Below, piece by piece: positions 46,314-59,200 of a stretch of DNA of 64,000 bases. The stretch lies in NCBI GenBank assembly GCA_950295325.1, contig OX485807.1:50806440-50870439 (forward strand), in the 5' to 3' direction. Both the position numbers and the translations under genes were made by a program. Position 1 is the stretch's first letter; every line of letters begins with the position of its first letter. The notes beneath the pieces were generated by a model. The model ran no database searches. It saw only the letters and a program-made list of their open reading frames with translations, and was not told the origin of the DNA. The DNA comes from Polytrichum commune. Taxonomy: Eukaryota; Streptophyta; Polytrichopsida; Polytrichales; Polytrichaceae.

Positions 46314-48480
46314 TGTACAATAAGAAACTTGTTGAAACTAACACCAATATATAAGATGTAAGACATAGTAGGAGAACAATCATCTTTCAACTAAGTCTAC
46401 TTGAGAATCTACATTAAAAGATAAATTAATTTTAATGACATGCTTCCAACATAATCAAGAATGTGATCGAAAAATTTAAATGATTTGGGCGTGGTTATTT
46501 GAGCATATGACTCCATTATAGGGTTGTATGAGTCCGTCGCATAATATAAATTTATTCTACACGAAGGTCCAATAAGTATTTCAATTAATGAAATTTGCGG
46601 GGCTTATGAACCTTGCATCATGGCCTTGCCGATGAGTGCAAATGGAGTGCTCAATTAGTAAATTTTTGTGGCAAATATAACACATAAAGTCATCATATTG
46701 CAATGTTATAACGCTCACATCATGAATTCATACTTAAGTTGTATATGAATATATACACACACACATCCTTAGATGCATACCACCGTATCATACATCACCC
46801 AATTATGATTTTACTATGTGGCCATTAAATATCACAACTAATTAGGGATTTCGGTTGCATAAGCATTTAGAAGTCAAGTTTGATGTACTCTAGTTTCACG
46901 CACTCAACATGCTTATTGTGCTATACCTATCTTATTATATTACTTTAAATTGAGTTGTGATCATAGGAAATATTGTAATATGGTACGATTAAGATATTTA
47001 GGGTTATTGGCATCGAGATATCGCAATCTACAATGCCATGAGTCGATTCATGTTGTGTTAACTAATTCTGTAAGATACTAGCAAATATTACATGATATAT
47101 ATGATGATCAAGTAGATATAATCCCTCTTATATGTTGTGTCATATATAGAAAAAGTATAATATAATGCATTATTATGTTATATCCTTATTTTTTGTCTCA
47201 AATAATTAGAAAAATCTTTAAAAATCATATTTGCTTTTAGGCCACTTTGTATTGAATTTTAGTAGGAAATTTGTATTAAAAGGATCTAGGTTGCCTATTT
47301 TATGGTAATTACGCTTGCGGTGGACTAATTAGACGTTTAAGAGGGCTAACTGGAACTTTTTTATTGACAAGGCTTTTGAATAAAAAATATGTTATTTATG
47401 AATTAAAGATAAGCGCAAACCAACCTTTTAGCTTGGAAACCTAGGAGGTGCTTACTTTACCTCAGAAACATCTTTTAAAAAAAATTAGATTCAAAGAGTG
47501 CTTAAAATCACAATAATGTTCCTTCTCCATGGTTTTTTCGAGCTCCAATCTTTTGTCTTAGGTCTCAAATTCACACTCCACATGTATATGGATTTTCTCT
47601 CTATCCATGAATCTAAACATGCATTGCAGTGTTTTGCCATAGTCCTCTTCTCAAGCTTAATGTCTCACAAATATCATAGCAACATAATCTTTCATAAAGA
47701 CCAGTTCGTATAACTCTCATACAAAGTAAAATCTATTACCAAGCGAAACTCTGACATACAAGTAAAAAAAAAGCTTTAGGATAAAGAAAAACGTTGAGGT
47801 TAATCGTAGCCACCATAGATGAAATTAGGAAAATCGTTCATAAATTATAGAAGTGACTTGGATGATTGTCTAACTTAGTTTAATTTATTTTTTAAAATTT
47901 CCTTATTTTAGAATAGTATTTTATGGGCTACCTAATTTACTTTCATTCTTCAATTCAATTTTAGATAGAAAGGTGCCCAAGCTACTATAGAGCTACAATA
48001 TGCTTATAATATATGATCTTATAAATATGTAATAAGTTGTGGATGATTTGTGGATAATAAATTAAATGTGTATTACTTGAAAATTGTATTTTTTTGCAGA
48101 TATGATTATATACTAACCATATCATATTGAAAATTCATTATGAAAACATAATTATCATATAGTAAGAAGTTGGATTTAGAAAAGATTTATTAAGAGTAAT
48201 GTGTGGATGCCTCTTCAAGAAATCAAAATATTAAGAAACTAAAGATTTAGTAAAGAATTGTCACACGTATAGAATTGAAGTCTTATTAATATGGTAAAAA
48301 ATAGTCTAGCAACCACTTCATGATAATGAAAATTGATTGCTACCTATACCTTGTTGGAAACCACTTCCAATAACGAAAGACAACAAGCATGAGAATAGGT
48401 TGAGAGTCAAAAGAAGAGAGGTTGTTTTCAAGAGATATTTAGGGGAGTGTGAGAGTTGTTAATGAGTTGAAAGCACTTAG
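46314..48480. other. AT-rich intergenic DNA
   Basis: No gene was recognised. The frame 47498-47713 (+) is hydrophobic and low-complexity. Confidence 0.45.
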
Positions 48481-48489
48481 AAATACTTG

Positions 48490-48715
48490 GCTACTTTGCT
48501 ACCTGGCGATAGGGTAGTTACTCACTTGAAAGAGAAGAAAGAACTTGTTACTCAACTACTTGATTACTTGGGTACTTGGTTATTTGGTCACTCCGCTACT
48601 TGGCTATTGAGCTACTTAGAAATAATGTTAACTAGCCATTTATAGGAGAAGAAGGAGTTTGTTACTTTATTACTTGGTTACTTGGCTACTTGGTTACTCA
48701 TAATGTAAAGCTATT
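48490..48715 (+). repeat. Degenerate TACTTGG-type short tandem repeat
   Basis: Phrases of the form CTACTTGGNTACTTGGTTA recur about 20 times with substitutions, in two blocks. The blocks are separated by GAGAAGAAAGAACTTGTTAC-like text that is itself repeated (48530 and 48650). Confidence 0.7.
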
Positions 48716-49512
48716 TGGCACTATGTACCGGTGGAAGAAGTAATACACTACTTCAAGAAAAAAGGTGCCACTACGAGTTAAGCGAAGGCTAGCAATCAAG
48801 AAGGAGTAGTTCATATTAAATACCCCAAGTTATAATTATTGGGCTTCATAGATATTGTAAGATCCATTGCGTCTCGTTAAGGTCTTGGGGTTATTGCAAC
48901 GGATTAGACCAATCACACACAAGAATTTATGCATATCAAAGCCCCAAATTGGCCTTGATTCCTCATGTAAAGCGGACTTGATTGGCCTCAAATAATTACC
49001 TAACCTTTAAGATATTAATAGCCTTGCTCTTAACCACACGAGGTTAAAAAAACCTTTGACATCTAGTCCTTGGTTAAGTTGTGGCAACACATGGGCAAGC
49101 CTTCGTGATACCCGATTCTCCAATCTTGAAGGCATGATGAAGTTTTGGGATTAAAGGCCGGATGATACCCGTGGGGACTGCCTTATAGATCACTCTTGTT
49201 CCCAATGCCCCGCTTCCAAGGGTTTTCAACCGTTGGGATCTCTCTCCTTGTCCCCGTCCCCATCCCCGTATGTGGCTGTGGAATTCGGTGTTGTTGTTCA
49301 TTCCTCGCGTTTATGTTGGTGTTGGTGGTGGTGGTCATGTCCATGCGGGACTATTCGCCTCACTTTGCATCTTCTCCCCCTATGTGCTAGTCCTTAGGCT
49401 CTCAAATTCCTTGGATCCCATCATGTGCTAACATCATCTTCCAATAGCCGAATATAAATAAGTTAGTTCCTAGTTCCTAATTCATACAAATTGAGTGTTT
49501 CAGTGACCACTG
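48716..49512. other. Intergenic, nothing firm
   Basis: It is less AT-rich around 49080-49400. The frames on both strands there look like chance. Confidence 0.4.
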
Positions 49513-49521
49513 TGTCACACC

Positions 49522-50180
49522 AGAGTTCGGGAAGTTTTTGAAGCCTTAGTGGCTAATTTCCGGTAGTTGCTACGAAAGGTCGGATTTTTTCCAATTTACA
49601 TCGGCAAGAGCCGGTCTTTTGTAAAACCAATCGGCCAATTGCCTATATTTTCATATTTTCATTGGCCAATATCCGATTAAATGGAATTCATATCGGCACT
49701 AATTGTTTAAAAAATGTATGAAAATTTATTAGAAATCATTTCTTAGTACAAAATCTTGAATAAGTGAAAAGAAAGGCATGTTCAAAACTTTAAATTTGAA
49801 GAGTTAATATCCTTGGCAGGAATTGAACCTAGCAATGCCTTCACCGCTTGAAGGCCAAGGGTCCCCCAATTCTTCATAGAAGCAATTGGATTTGGTCATG
49901 GAAAGGTTGCATAATTCAAAAAGTTTAAGGTTTAGGGTACTTCCTCAAGTGCGTCATCAGATGCCCCAGACAAATAGCGCTCTGGATGCTTCCAGCTAAA
50001 ATCCAATAACTCACAAGAAGAATCGGCTACATTTCCGGGACATTTTCTGGTCCATCGGCTAATTGCCTGAGGATTGAAATTACGGTCGGATTGCCATCCG
50101 ATGGTTGGAAATTTGGACTAGCCATGAGGGGAAATCCATCGGCTGATAATGAACTAGCCGTCGGTTTTCCCCGAACATAG
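49522..50180 (+). mobile_element. 659-bp MITE family D, copy 2 (9-bp duplication)
   Basis: It is the same length as 31039-31697 and near-identical to it, with a few percent substitutions (for example GAAGGGTCGG against GAAAGGTCGG). It is flanked by TGTCACACC at 49513-49521 and 50181-50189. Tips are AGAGTTCGGG and CCCGAACATAG. No coding capacity is seen. Confidence 0.88.
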
Positions 50181-50189
50181 TGTCACACC

Positions 50190-50720
50190 ATCGAGGCTAC
50201 CGAGATCATTTCCGTTTGTTTCTCAAAGGTCATTGTGTCACCTCTTGTTTTTTGGAGTTATAATATTGGCATTCATGTGATGATCGGGTTGTATGTAATG
50301 TGGTCCATCTCTAGTGTTATGTTGTCCATATGTGTTCTAGGCAATGACGAAAGTGTGCATTATAAGCATATATACTTGCAATGTACTGTTGAGGTCACCA
50401 TCTACGCTCTTGTAGGCAATACTTAGTAGTAGATGGGGCAAGCCGCTAATGATCGAAAGGTACACAAATTTTGCAACTTAGGCAGATTAGGCTTAGATAT
50501 TTCTACGGTAGATGCCTAATGATTGCCTTAAGTTATCTCTCCGCATAGTAGTTTGAATTCCTTTAGATAAAGTGTCACTTGACTAACTCCAATTAAAACG
50601 TTTTGAGTCTAAATTTTGAACACTTAAGTATTTATCCTTTTTTCATAATTTTTTTAGAAATGTTTGAATCCTACATTCTAAGTTTTTTTAGGGTTGGTTT
50701 AAACTCAAGGTCTTTAATAT
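50190..50720. other. Intergenic, nothing recognised
   Basis: Short chance frames only. Confidence 0.4.
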
Positions 50721-50812
50721 GGATCCCATGGGAGATCCAAGCCTTAAGTTGCCTAAGGTCAGGATAGTACTCGGATGAGTGACCTTCCTAGCCATTGATC
50801 TTTGGTGCATCC
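50721..50812 (+). pseudogene. 5S rRNA-like relic
   Basis: GGATCCCATGGGAGATCC, AAGCCTTAAGTTGCCT, GATAGTACTCGGATGAGTGA, CCTTCCTAG and GGTGCATCC occur in the order and approximate spacing of the 3' two thirds of plant 5S rRNA (GGATCCCATCAGAACTCC, AAGTTAAGC, AGTACTAGGATGGGTGACC, CCTGGGAAG, GTTGCATCC). The first third is not recognisable. The internal promoter boxes are partly preserved. It is either a 5S pseudogene or part of a 5S-derived SINE; no A-rich tail was seen. Confidence 0.6.
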
Positions 50813-51900
50813 TACCACCTTCGATCCACCCAATCATAGTGAGGGTATCCAGGTGAACTGCTTTTTGACACCCAATCACGTGGCAACCTAAGGGCTTGCC
50901 CTTGGGGAGATAAGTGTCGGCCGACTTATCTACACCTACTCAAGATGTTTACCTTTGAAAGGAGGCAGTAGTTGTTGGGGACTCTTTAATTCTCGTAATG
51001 TGCATTTCGGGGATTACATGTAGACTTCGACCAACTCGAAAACGAAGCAACATCATAATTCACACCAGTAACAACAATTGAAACCATGTTTTTTTTTAAG
51101 TTTCCTTACTAGGGAAACATTACAAGCATTTTTCTTGTTAATCTCAAGAAGTAAGTGTCCGATGCTTCTTAAGATAAATGTGTTCCTAAGACCTAATGTC
51201 AATGCTCACTATTCATATACTTAACTCCTTATACCTTGGGAGGACCTAGGTGTAATTGTCTAATATACCTTCTTCTTTGTAAGGTTAAATTTTAAAATTC
51301 TTCTTAATTTTCTCCTTAGTACAACTTATAAAGGCCAAGTGTAATCTCCTAATATTTCTTTCTCATGATATATCAATGTTAGGTGTCATAGACAATAAGT
51401 CTCTTTAATTCCTTCACAAAATCTCTTGTTATTAATAAGTGATTATTGTTGTAGTTATTGAAATTTGTAATCCACTTAGTGATTGTAATGTCTTGTTCAA
51501 TTTGACAAGTTGATGAAGACTTGATGGCATAGGAGATTGTTGTTTTGGCATGTTCGACAGCTTCAAATCATCACCTCGGAATCTTGAACCTCTAATCGCT
51601 AATGAAGTGGATTTCAATTTTGGTTTACATACTGTGTCATCATCTATTAAGTACGTATTAGATATTGCTACTTGGTTTCCTTTGCGCCTAGGCATCACAT
51701 CCACTTTACAATTCTTAGCTTTAAATCTAAGCTATGGAAATGGTGAGTGTACTTACCCTAAATACATGGCTCCGAGATGCAAGTCGTCATTCAATTTACC
51801 TATTTGTGGTTTCCAACTTCAATCATTAGTGTAAATAAATTTGTACTCTCTTGTTTCAATGAGGTTATTACAAGTAACTTCATTCTAATGCTTCAATGTG
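50813..51900. other. Intergenic, nothing firm
   Basis: The overlapping frames at 51432-51834 on both strands have no recognised motif. Confidence 0.4.
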
Positions 51901-51904
51901 GGGG

Positions 51905-51990
51905 TATTCGAGGAGGAGGTTTATAGTCCTTTCTTGAAATGCCGTCCTTTGAGGCGGCCACGTCACTTTCTAGGGTTAGGGTTAGGAACG
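51905..51990 (+). repeat. Dispersed repeat carrying telomere-like TTAGGG units (copy 2)
   Basis: TTCGAGGAGGAGGTTTATAG, GGCGGCCACGTCACTTTCTA and GGGTTAGGGTTAGGAACG are the complement, in the same order, of 12135-12240. Confidence 0.6.
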
Positions 51991-53860
51991 ACAACGATTG
52001 TAAAGTTGTGACAGAAGGACACAAAAACGATTGTAGAGTTTGCGATTGTAAAGCCACAAAATGACTCTTGTATGTAAAATCGTGGTGTTCAAACGTTATC
52101 TAAGTGCCATCCTTCTTCTTCTGAGTGTTAAGGAATTTGATCGAGTAGTTAATTCTTTCGAAGATCATGATGTCAATTGATCCAAGTCGCAAAAGAATGG
52201 GCCTCTAAGGTAGGAATTGCTATATCCAACACCCCACCCAAAAGCAACACATATAAATGTCTCCTAATCATGTGTCCATAACTCACTTTAAACCATCCAA
52301 ATGTCTTTGACGCAAAGCGGAGGCGGATTTGGGTGAATTGCAAGGTGATTATGGGGGAATTCCATGTGGAAAGTGGTAGTGGTTTTGGGTGAAAGTGGGA
52401 TTGGATTTGAGCAAGCATCGGAACGGAACTAGGGGTGGTGAAGAATGAGAGCATTTTGGGCGAGTGCCAAGATGGTTCTAGAAGCCATTTGTAGTGGAAA
52501 AGTGGGAGTCTAGGGACAAATTTAGAAAGCTAGGGGCAAGTGACTTCAAAACTTTGTACTATATTCATATGATGTGCAGTTTATTTTATTTTTGTTTTGG
52601 GCTATGTCTAAGCCAGTTTGCTAAACCCAATCATACATACCACTAATCCAAACAAACTCCCAAAATAGGTTGAATCGCTGAAAGTGTTGGTCTAAGCACC
52701 CTCTATCTTAGTGAAGTTCTTCAAAACATCAAGTCAACCGCTCCGGTGATCATTGTCCACATTTTTGAGATTTCAACCCACATTGTGAGTTAATCCTTTT
52801 CTTTAAGTTGATTTTCCTATGCTAATTTAATTTGATCTCAGTTGCAAGTTAATTCTCGTTTAAGTTAATTGATTCGGTTGTTCAAGTAACACATGCTAAT
52901 ATCTCTCAAAAACCCAAGCGAACATCAATGGTACCATCGTCAAAGTTTCAGGTGACATTCCAAGTTATCAAGTTAAAATTTCAAGGTGTCAAGTAACAAT
53001 CCAAAGTATCAAGTAATAATCTTTGAGTCAGTATCAAATTAACATTTCGAGCATCAAGTACGATATCTAAATTTCACAGTGCAAATCTTAAAATATTGAG
53101 GAGAGCTCGGAGTGAGGAGACACTTATGTAAGATGTTTCGGACCCAATGAAATGTGGCACGGTCCCTAAGTTGGTCCCTTTATGATAGTGTTGTCTCCAT
53201 TAGTTTCTTATGCTTCCTAGTTCCTCATTTAACTAGTTTAAGATTAGGATGTCTATACATTATAAAATTCAAACACTTTTACATCTCTTTTTGGTATATT
53301 TTCTAAATATGATTTCTTCTCAAATTTATTTCCCCTAGCATGTGGAAAGTGAGTGGCTAGATAGTCACTACTTACAACCATCTCTCAAGACCTAGTTTTC
53401 TTTTAGTCTTGGTCTTGAAACTCAAATCCCTTCCCAAGGCTGATAGTCTTGAATAAGAGGTTAGTCGCAAGAGTGCTTTGCTCTATTATTATCACACGCA
53501 CATGGTTTAGTCTTGGTTGGTGGTCTGACCAAGGCCAAACTTGAAATCAATAATCACTTGCAATTGGACTTCATTTGAAGAATGAATTGTTAACACTAAC
53601 ACTTCCAAATCACATCACATACGCAAGTGAATTTGATTGGTTGCCAACTTTTTGGCTCATTTCATTTCAAATACCATCACTAAGTCTCTTCCCACGACAA
53701 AGCTAATAAAGTCTGAAGATTGGGGGCCTTGGGCGGGGCCAAAGCTTCAAAGTCTTCAGTTTCTTGTATTTTGATTCAAGTAAACGGCAAAGAATTGCAG
53801 TATGAAAGTTTGGATGCCACCTTTTGGAAAGAAGAAGTAGTTAAAGTCACATGTTGAGAA
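51991..53860. other. Intergenic, no recognised gene
   Basis: Around 52900-53090 a CAAGTATCAAGTAA-like phrase recurs irregularly. The rest is featureless to my reading. Confidence 0.4.
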
Positions 53861-53879
53861 TTCAAATCTCATTTATTCA

Positions 53880-54160
53880 AGGCTTTAATGCTTTTAACTT
53901 TCACGTATGGCACTAAAATTTGGGGAGGTGACTCGAAAAATCTCATGGGAAGGTTTTTGAGAAGGCACGAAGATATGTATATGGCGTGGCACATCAAAGT
54001 GCATTCTTTGACAACCTGCCATATTTTGTTGGCCGAATTTGGAGAACTTTCCAAGGATTTATATGCTCTTAAGCTAACTATCAATTTTCAACAATGGCTT
54101 ATCCACCTACCCTCCTCTTGGTTACTTAGTCACATGGGGGTGCACCTACACTTGATTTAT
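53880..54160 (+). pseudogene. LINE C-terminal remnant, part 1
   Basis: The open stretch LMLLTFTYGTKIWGGDSKNL, then HIKVHSLTTCHILLAEFGEL and DLYALKLTINFQQWL, follows the order seen after the reverse transcriptase core of plant LINEs (a YGxExWG segment, then an S-x-P/T-x-x-x-LLxExG segment). No catalytic domain is present. Part 2 at 54880-55370 continues the same protein order, with unrelated AT-rich DNA between. Confidence 0.55.
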
Positions 54161-54879
54161 GTATACACATGCGAGAACCCCTTATTTAATTGGGGGGGGG
54201 TATTTACCTTCCTTCGTTGAATATTTTCCACCCTATGAGTAACTAAATTTCTATTGAAGGGTATTTTCTAACACCCTATCATTATATATAAATTTTAGAG
54301 TTGCATAGTTAGAATCACCCTATCTTATTTATAAATAGTAGAAATTTCGTGTGAACAATTTGCACATACATTATGCATACAATAAACTATGCATACATTA
54401 CATTGTGCAAATATTACTCTGCACATTACACACATACAACCATCATATTATAAACTTTAGCACACCACATATAGGTTGTTGAACCCCTCAGGATACCCTA
54501 AATAAGCCAACCAACCCTTCCATCACTGGATGACAATACTTTTCATCCAAGGCGACCATTTCAACAAATCCATCCACATGTCCACATACATTTTGCTTAT
54601 TTTTCATCCAATGCCACTAATGGCAGATGATTTATGTTGAACCTATAAATAAAAGAAATTCTAAATTATATTATATTTATGCTACTTTACATCTAAATAA
54701 AAAAACAACACAACTTAAACCACACTGTACATTATATATGATTCCCAAATTCACATTTAGAACACGTTATTGTATATCTAAGAAAAATGTAAAAATTATG
54801 TGTCTTGAATAAAATCCACCCTACATTTCCTCGCACGTGATTTTCTACATTTTCGCCAGTGCCTACCCCTAGGTTAGTC

Positions 54880-55370
54880 AAGCAACCTCACTTTCCCAAC
54901 GCCTTGCCGAACAAGGATTTGACACTTGGCACAGATCAATAACCATGTGAAAGGCATCACGGGGTTTATCTCATTAGAAGCCCATGACAACCCAACACCA
55001 TCAAAAATCACATTTGATAATCTCAAGGAGGTTTTTCTTGCTAAAGGGAACTCTTTCTATCTTCTGGGAAAGAAACTAGATTACCTCCACCTCAAGGATT
55101 TTCTCAAGACAAATGTGAACTGAACTTAAAGCAACCATTGGCACTACACAATGCAAGATCATTGTTGCTTGCCACACAACAAATCATAGACTTGCCATTG
55201 AAAGTGGACGGTGGTCGACTATCTCTATCTCTAGAGTTAATAAGTTATGCCACTTTTGCTCTTCAAATGTAGTTGAACATGAAGCACACTTTGTGCCAGA
55301 ATGTCCCCAATATAACTCGATTAGGGTTAAATCTCAAGTCTTTATTTTAATTGGATCATCAAGTTGATAT
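54880..55370 (+). pseudogene. LINE C-terminal remnant, part 2, with zinc-binding reverse-transcriptase tail (zf-RVT)
   Basis: VSQATSLSQRLAEQGFDTWH (near 54875) is followed in another frame by ACHTTNHRLAIESGRWSTIS and then LCHFCSSNVVEHEAHFVPEC with PQYNSIR, ending at a stop at about 55368. LAIExGRW and the C-x2-C...H-x4-C pattern are the hallmark of the zf-RVT segment at the end of plant LINE polyproteins. Frames change between blocks, so it is dead. Confidence 0.7.
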
Positions 55371-56209
55371 TGGCTTATATTTCATGGAGGCTACCGCACT
55401 TCGTCACTCTAGAGAATTTAGTTGGTTTGACACCATTGTGTTTACTTTTAGTTCCATAAGCTTTTAGTTCCATAGATCCATAAGCTTTTTGGCTTTCTGG
55501 ACTTTAAAATCGATTTCATTTCATTTCATTTCATTTCATTTCATTTCATTTCATTTCATTTCATTTCATTTCATTTCATTTCATTTCATTTCATGCACGT
55601 TCCCTCGTTCTCAGGGAGTTCCCCAAAGTTCCCTTCGCGTTCCCCAGGAGTTGTTCCCTTCGACAACTTCGTCTTCCCCAAGGTGCAATCTTCGTCGTGC
55701 TCTTCGTGCTCCCAGTCACTCATCCTGTTCATCGTCGTGCTCACTCTCTTGATCTTCGTGCTCGTCTTTCTCATCCTCTAGTCGTCGTGCTTGTCCTCCT
55801 TTCGGTGTATTAAAATTCCGGTTCTGGTTGTGGCTCCGGTTTTGGTTTTGGTGGAGTCCATCGTAGGCGTGTTGAGTTCTCCTCCGGGAGGGATGGAGCA
55901 AAGTAAATGGAGGTTTGGGGATGTGAAAAGAAGAAGAAGAAGAAGAAACTTATATACTAGCTTGTAAAAAATTTATGCTTGCGATCGAACCTGCTCTGAT
56001 CTTCAAAACTGTGTTGCACTTGAGTCATCAAGCTAAGGGTTAACCCTTGGGAGGGCAATTTCTTCAGCTATGGTGGAAGCCTCTAAAATGTGTGCCCACA
56101 GCAATGCTGACTCGGAAACCCATTTTTAGCGATGAAGGAGGTGAGGGCGACCAAGGATTTGGAATTTTCTGCAGGGTAGCCCGCCTCCACGTCAGTATTA
56201 ATGCAACAA
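55371..56209 (+). other. 5' flank and probable leader of the glycosyltransferase gene
   Basis: It holds the (ATTTC)n run, a C/T-rich stretch at 55595-55800, (GAA)n at 55927-55947 and moderately GC-rich text up to the ATG at 56210. No certain TATA element was chosen. Overlapping frames on both strands at 55489-55901 are low-complexity. Confidence 0.4.
55513..55594 (+). repeat. ATTTC pentanucleotide microsatellite
   Basis: About 16 perfect ATTTC units, 616-697 bp before the glycosyltransferase ATG. Confidence 0.97.
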
Positions 56210-59200
56210 ATGGCGGACGCCAACAAATGGAGGAAGCTGACCGGAGCCGATCGTGCAGCGGGTCGCCGGAGCATGAGGTCATGGCTCTTCATAATCGAAG
56301 TTGGTGAGTTCTGAGATTTACCAAAAAGTATCATGTGTAGGTGATTTGTACAATGTAGTAAACATTTAGATAAAAAATGTTGTATACTGAATCGAGTAAT
56401 GCATTATCATTCCAAGATGCCCGTTACTGTGCATCAAAAATCCTACAGAAGTTCACTTCAATCGTCTCAGGGAGTCAGAAATTCTAACGAGTCTTAAATC
56501 CAGTTAATTTATAAGAAGAAGAAGAAAGTGAAGAAGTTCACCTCCTTTATTAGACTCTCTATATCCTCCTCCCATTGTATACTACTTTGCACTGGTGTAC
56601 AGACCTTAACAGAGGATTTAGACAATTTCTTAAAGGAATGAGACCTCCTCAATCTGACGAATATTTTCTTGGATACTTCATTTGAATTCGCTTTTTTACT
56701 CTCTCTTTCACAGTTTGAATGTATGAGATTATCTTGGTCTGCATTGTTTCCCAATCATTGGTTTCTCAAATGAATCAAACTTTTGGCTTTCCTACTTCAA
56801 GGGTTTATCTTATCTCTCCTGTTTTACTTGTGTCGAAATTGAGGTCCTTGTACACATGCTATACAACATTTCCCTTGAGTCTTTCTCTCCAGATCATTTG
56901 CAGCAACTAAATGTAACTCCAAAAGCTTTGGATTGACTACCTCTGTCGATTTTTTAATTTTATGGTTTACTACCGTTATCCGCTAGTGTTGATGTTTGAA
57001 CATTGATACTTAAAAGGATATGTTTCTCAATCACATGCGTGGTCGAACAATTCACATAGAACTATCAAAAGATCACAGAAGGACTCCAGAATCCTATTAA
57101 CACTTCTGTATGACGTTAACTTTCAAATATTGTCATTCAAAGGCTACATCGGTACTTTTAGGTTGTATGAAGTAGTTCTGTCATACGTTCGAACAGGAAG
57201 ACATGTATCATCTTTAGGGCATTTTAAAACTTAACCGTCTGTTCTGACTTTGCAGGGTTAGGAGTGGCAATCTTCTTGGTTATGCTTGCCTTATGGTGGA
57301 CTCTGGAGACCTTGGAAGAGGATGAATTTGCACAAGGAAAAATTGAACGTGTAAGCAGACAGATGGAATTGGAAGTAGATGAGATTGTGTGCGACAGACA
57401 TTTGTATCCACCACCTTGGGAGCTTCGGACTGATCAGGTCACAATTCTTGTGAACGGTTTCGCAGAAGCTCGAATACCATTGCTGCAAGCAAGTGTGAAG
57501 ACATATTCATCATCCTCAGTAGTGAATGCTATATTTGTGCTCTGGGGCAATACATCCACACCTGACTCTCTACTTCTGGCAGCTAAGTTTGAAAGCATCG
57601 GTGCACCGATCTATGTTGTGAGGCAGAAAACTAAAAGCCTCAACGATCGGTTCCTTCCTCGAGATTACATCAAAACAAAAGCTGTCATGATTTGTGATGA
57701 TGACATCACCATTGATGCCAGCAGCCTTCAATTTGCACTGCAGGTATTTTTCAAGCCACCGGTTAAAGAATGTTGTTGCTCTTCTGCCTCCCCTATTGTC
57801 AGTTTGGGTTATGTTGCAAGTTAGACCGGTGTTAATCCAACACACCCAAAATGTGGACACCTACATACAAGTGGTCTATGATTAGGCGTGGATCTATGAA
57901 TGGACATCATAAAAGACATGTGCTCAAAGGAGAATGGAGTACTTGCTCAAAATATGTTAAGCATTCTAGGTTCAACAATCAACAGAATGGATAACCCTAT
58001 ATGAGAACTTCATGAGCACACAAATCTTCACTATGATAATGCAAAAGATTGGGGGGACTCCAAAAATTATGAGGAAATGGCTATGGGCATGATTTAGAAT
58101 TTGCTAATTATCTTGCGTAGCCATTGGATTTGCTAATCATTTTGTGTTTCATATCCTACGAGAAGTTGGCACCGAGAGAAAAATGTCTGTTTAAGGGATG
58201 CTTACCCTATGAATTAGTTTAACATCACATCTTCACTGGGGTTGATCTTAGATTTTTTCTTTTCTTGTCATGATGTTAGACATGAAAATTGTAGAGGGCT
58301 GTTGGGATTGGATGCAGGTGTGGAGGGAGAATCAACAAAGGATTGTTGGGTTTTTTCCACGTGCCCATTCGTACCAGCTGGACAGTCATTCCTGGATTTA
58401 TACCAAGCATCAGCACAAGTATTCCATCATGTTGACAAAGATCATGATTCTTGCCACTGACTATCTTTATCGCTACACCTGTGAAATGCCAACAGGAATT
58501 CGGGAATATGTTGATAAAGGAATGAACTGTGAGGACATAGCGATGAATTTCCTTGTCTCCAACTTCAGGTGTGTGCCTTCATGATTCTCTCCTTCTATGT
58601 CTTCCGTTCTCTTATGTTCTCCATGTTCATCTTCTCCAATTCAAGGCAGGCAACACAATAAAATATTAAAACTGGCCTTCGACTTCCACTTTCAATAGAC
58701 AACATTGTGAGTGACAAGGCTGGTGCGATCACGTGTGACCTGCAAATAATTGCACTGAGAAATGACACAAGGTAGAAGAGCCTATTATGGTTAGTTCCAG
58801 GAGGTTTGGCCTCTTCTGATGTGCGATAAATCCAGGAAAAAAACCCCAGTTGATTTGGAAATCTTGTATATCCAGTCCAATAAGAATGAGACATAGGTGA
58901 CTAAACCTCAACCTCAATTTGTGAAGAATTTTCAAAGAGCGTATATGCGATCTTCTTAAGTGCCTACATATATCTGCGCTTATGTGCGAGCTTATGTGTG
59001 CTAAAGTGGTTAGTGTTGAGCGGTTGTTGAGCATTGACTTTTTGGCTAAACCAACCAATGAACCGTCATTTTAATCCTCAGAATGATACTAGAAGTGCTT
59101 GTAGAAGGCTGTTGTTTGCATAAGACATGTCTACCTTAGGCCTGTTACCATTCATTCTTTTTGGTATGCTCATAACCGACAGCTATTTATGTTGAAAAAT

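Noticed and set aside
55489-55901. Several overlapping frames upstream of the glycosyltransferase
   Set aside because: They start in the ATTTC repeat or in C/T-rich leader, occur on both strands and lack any domain.
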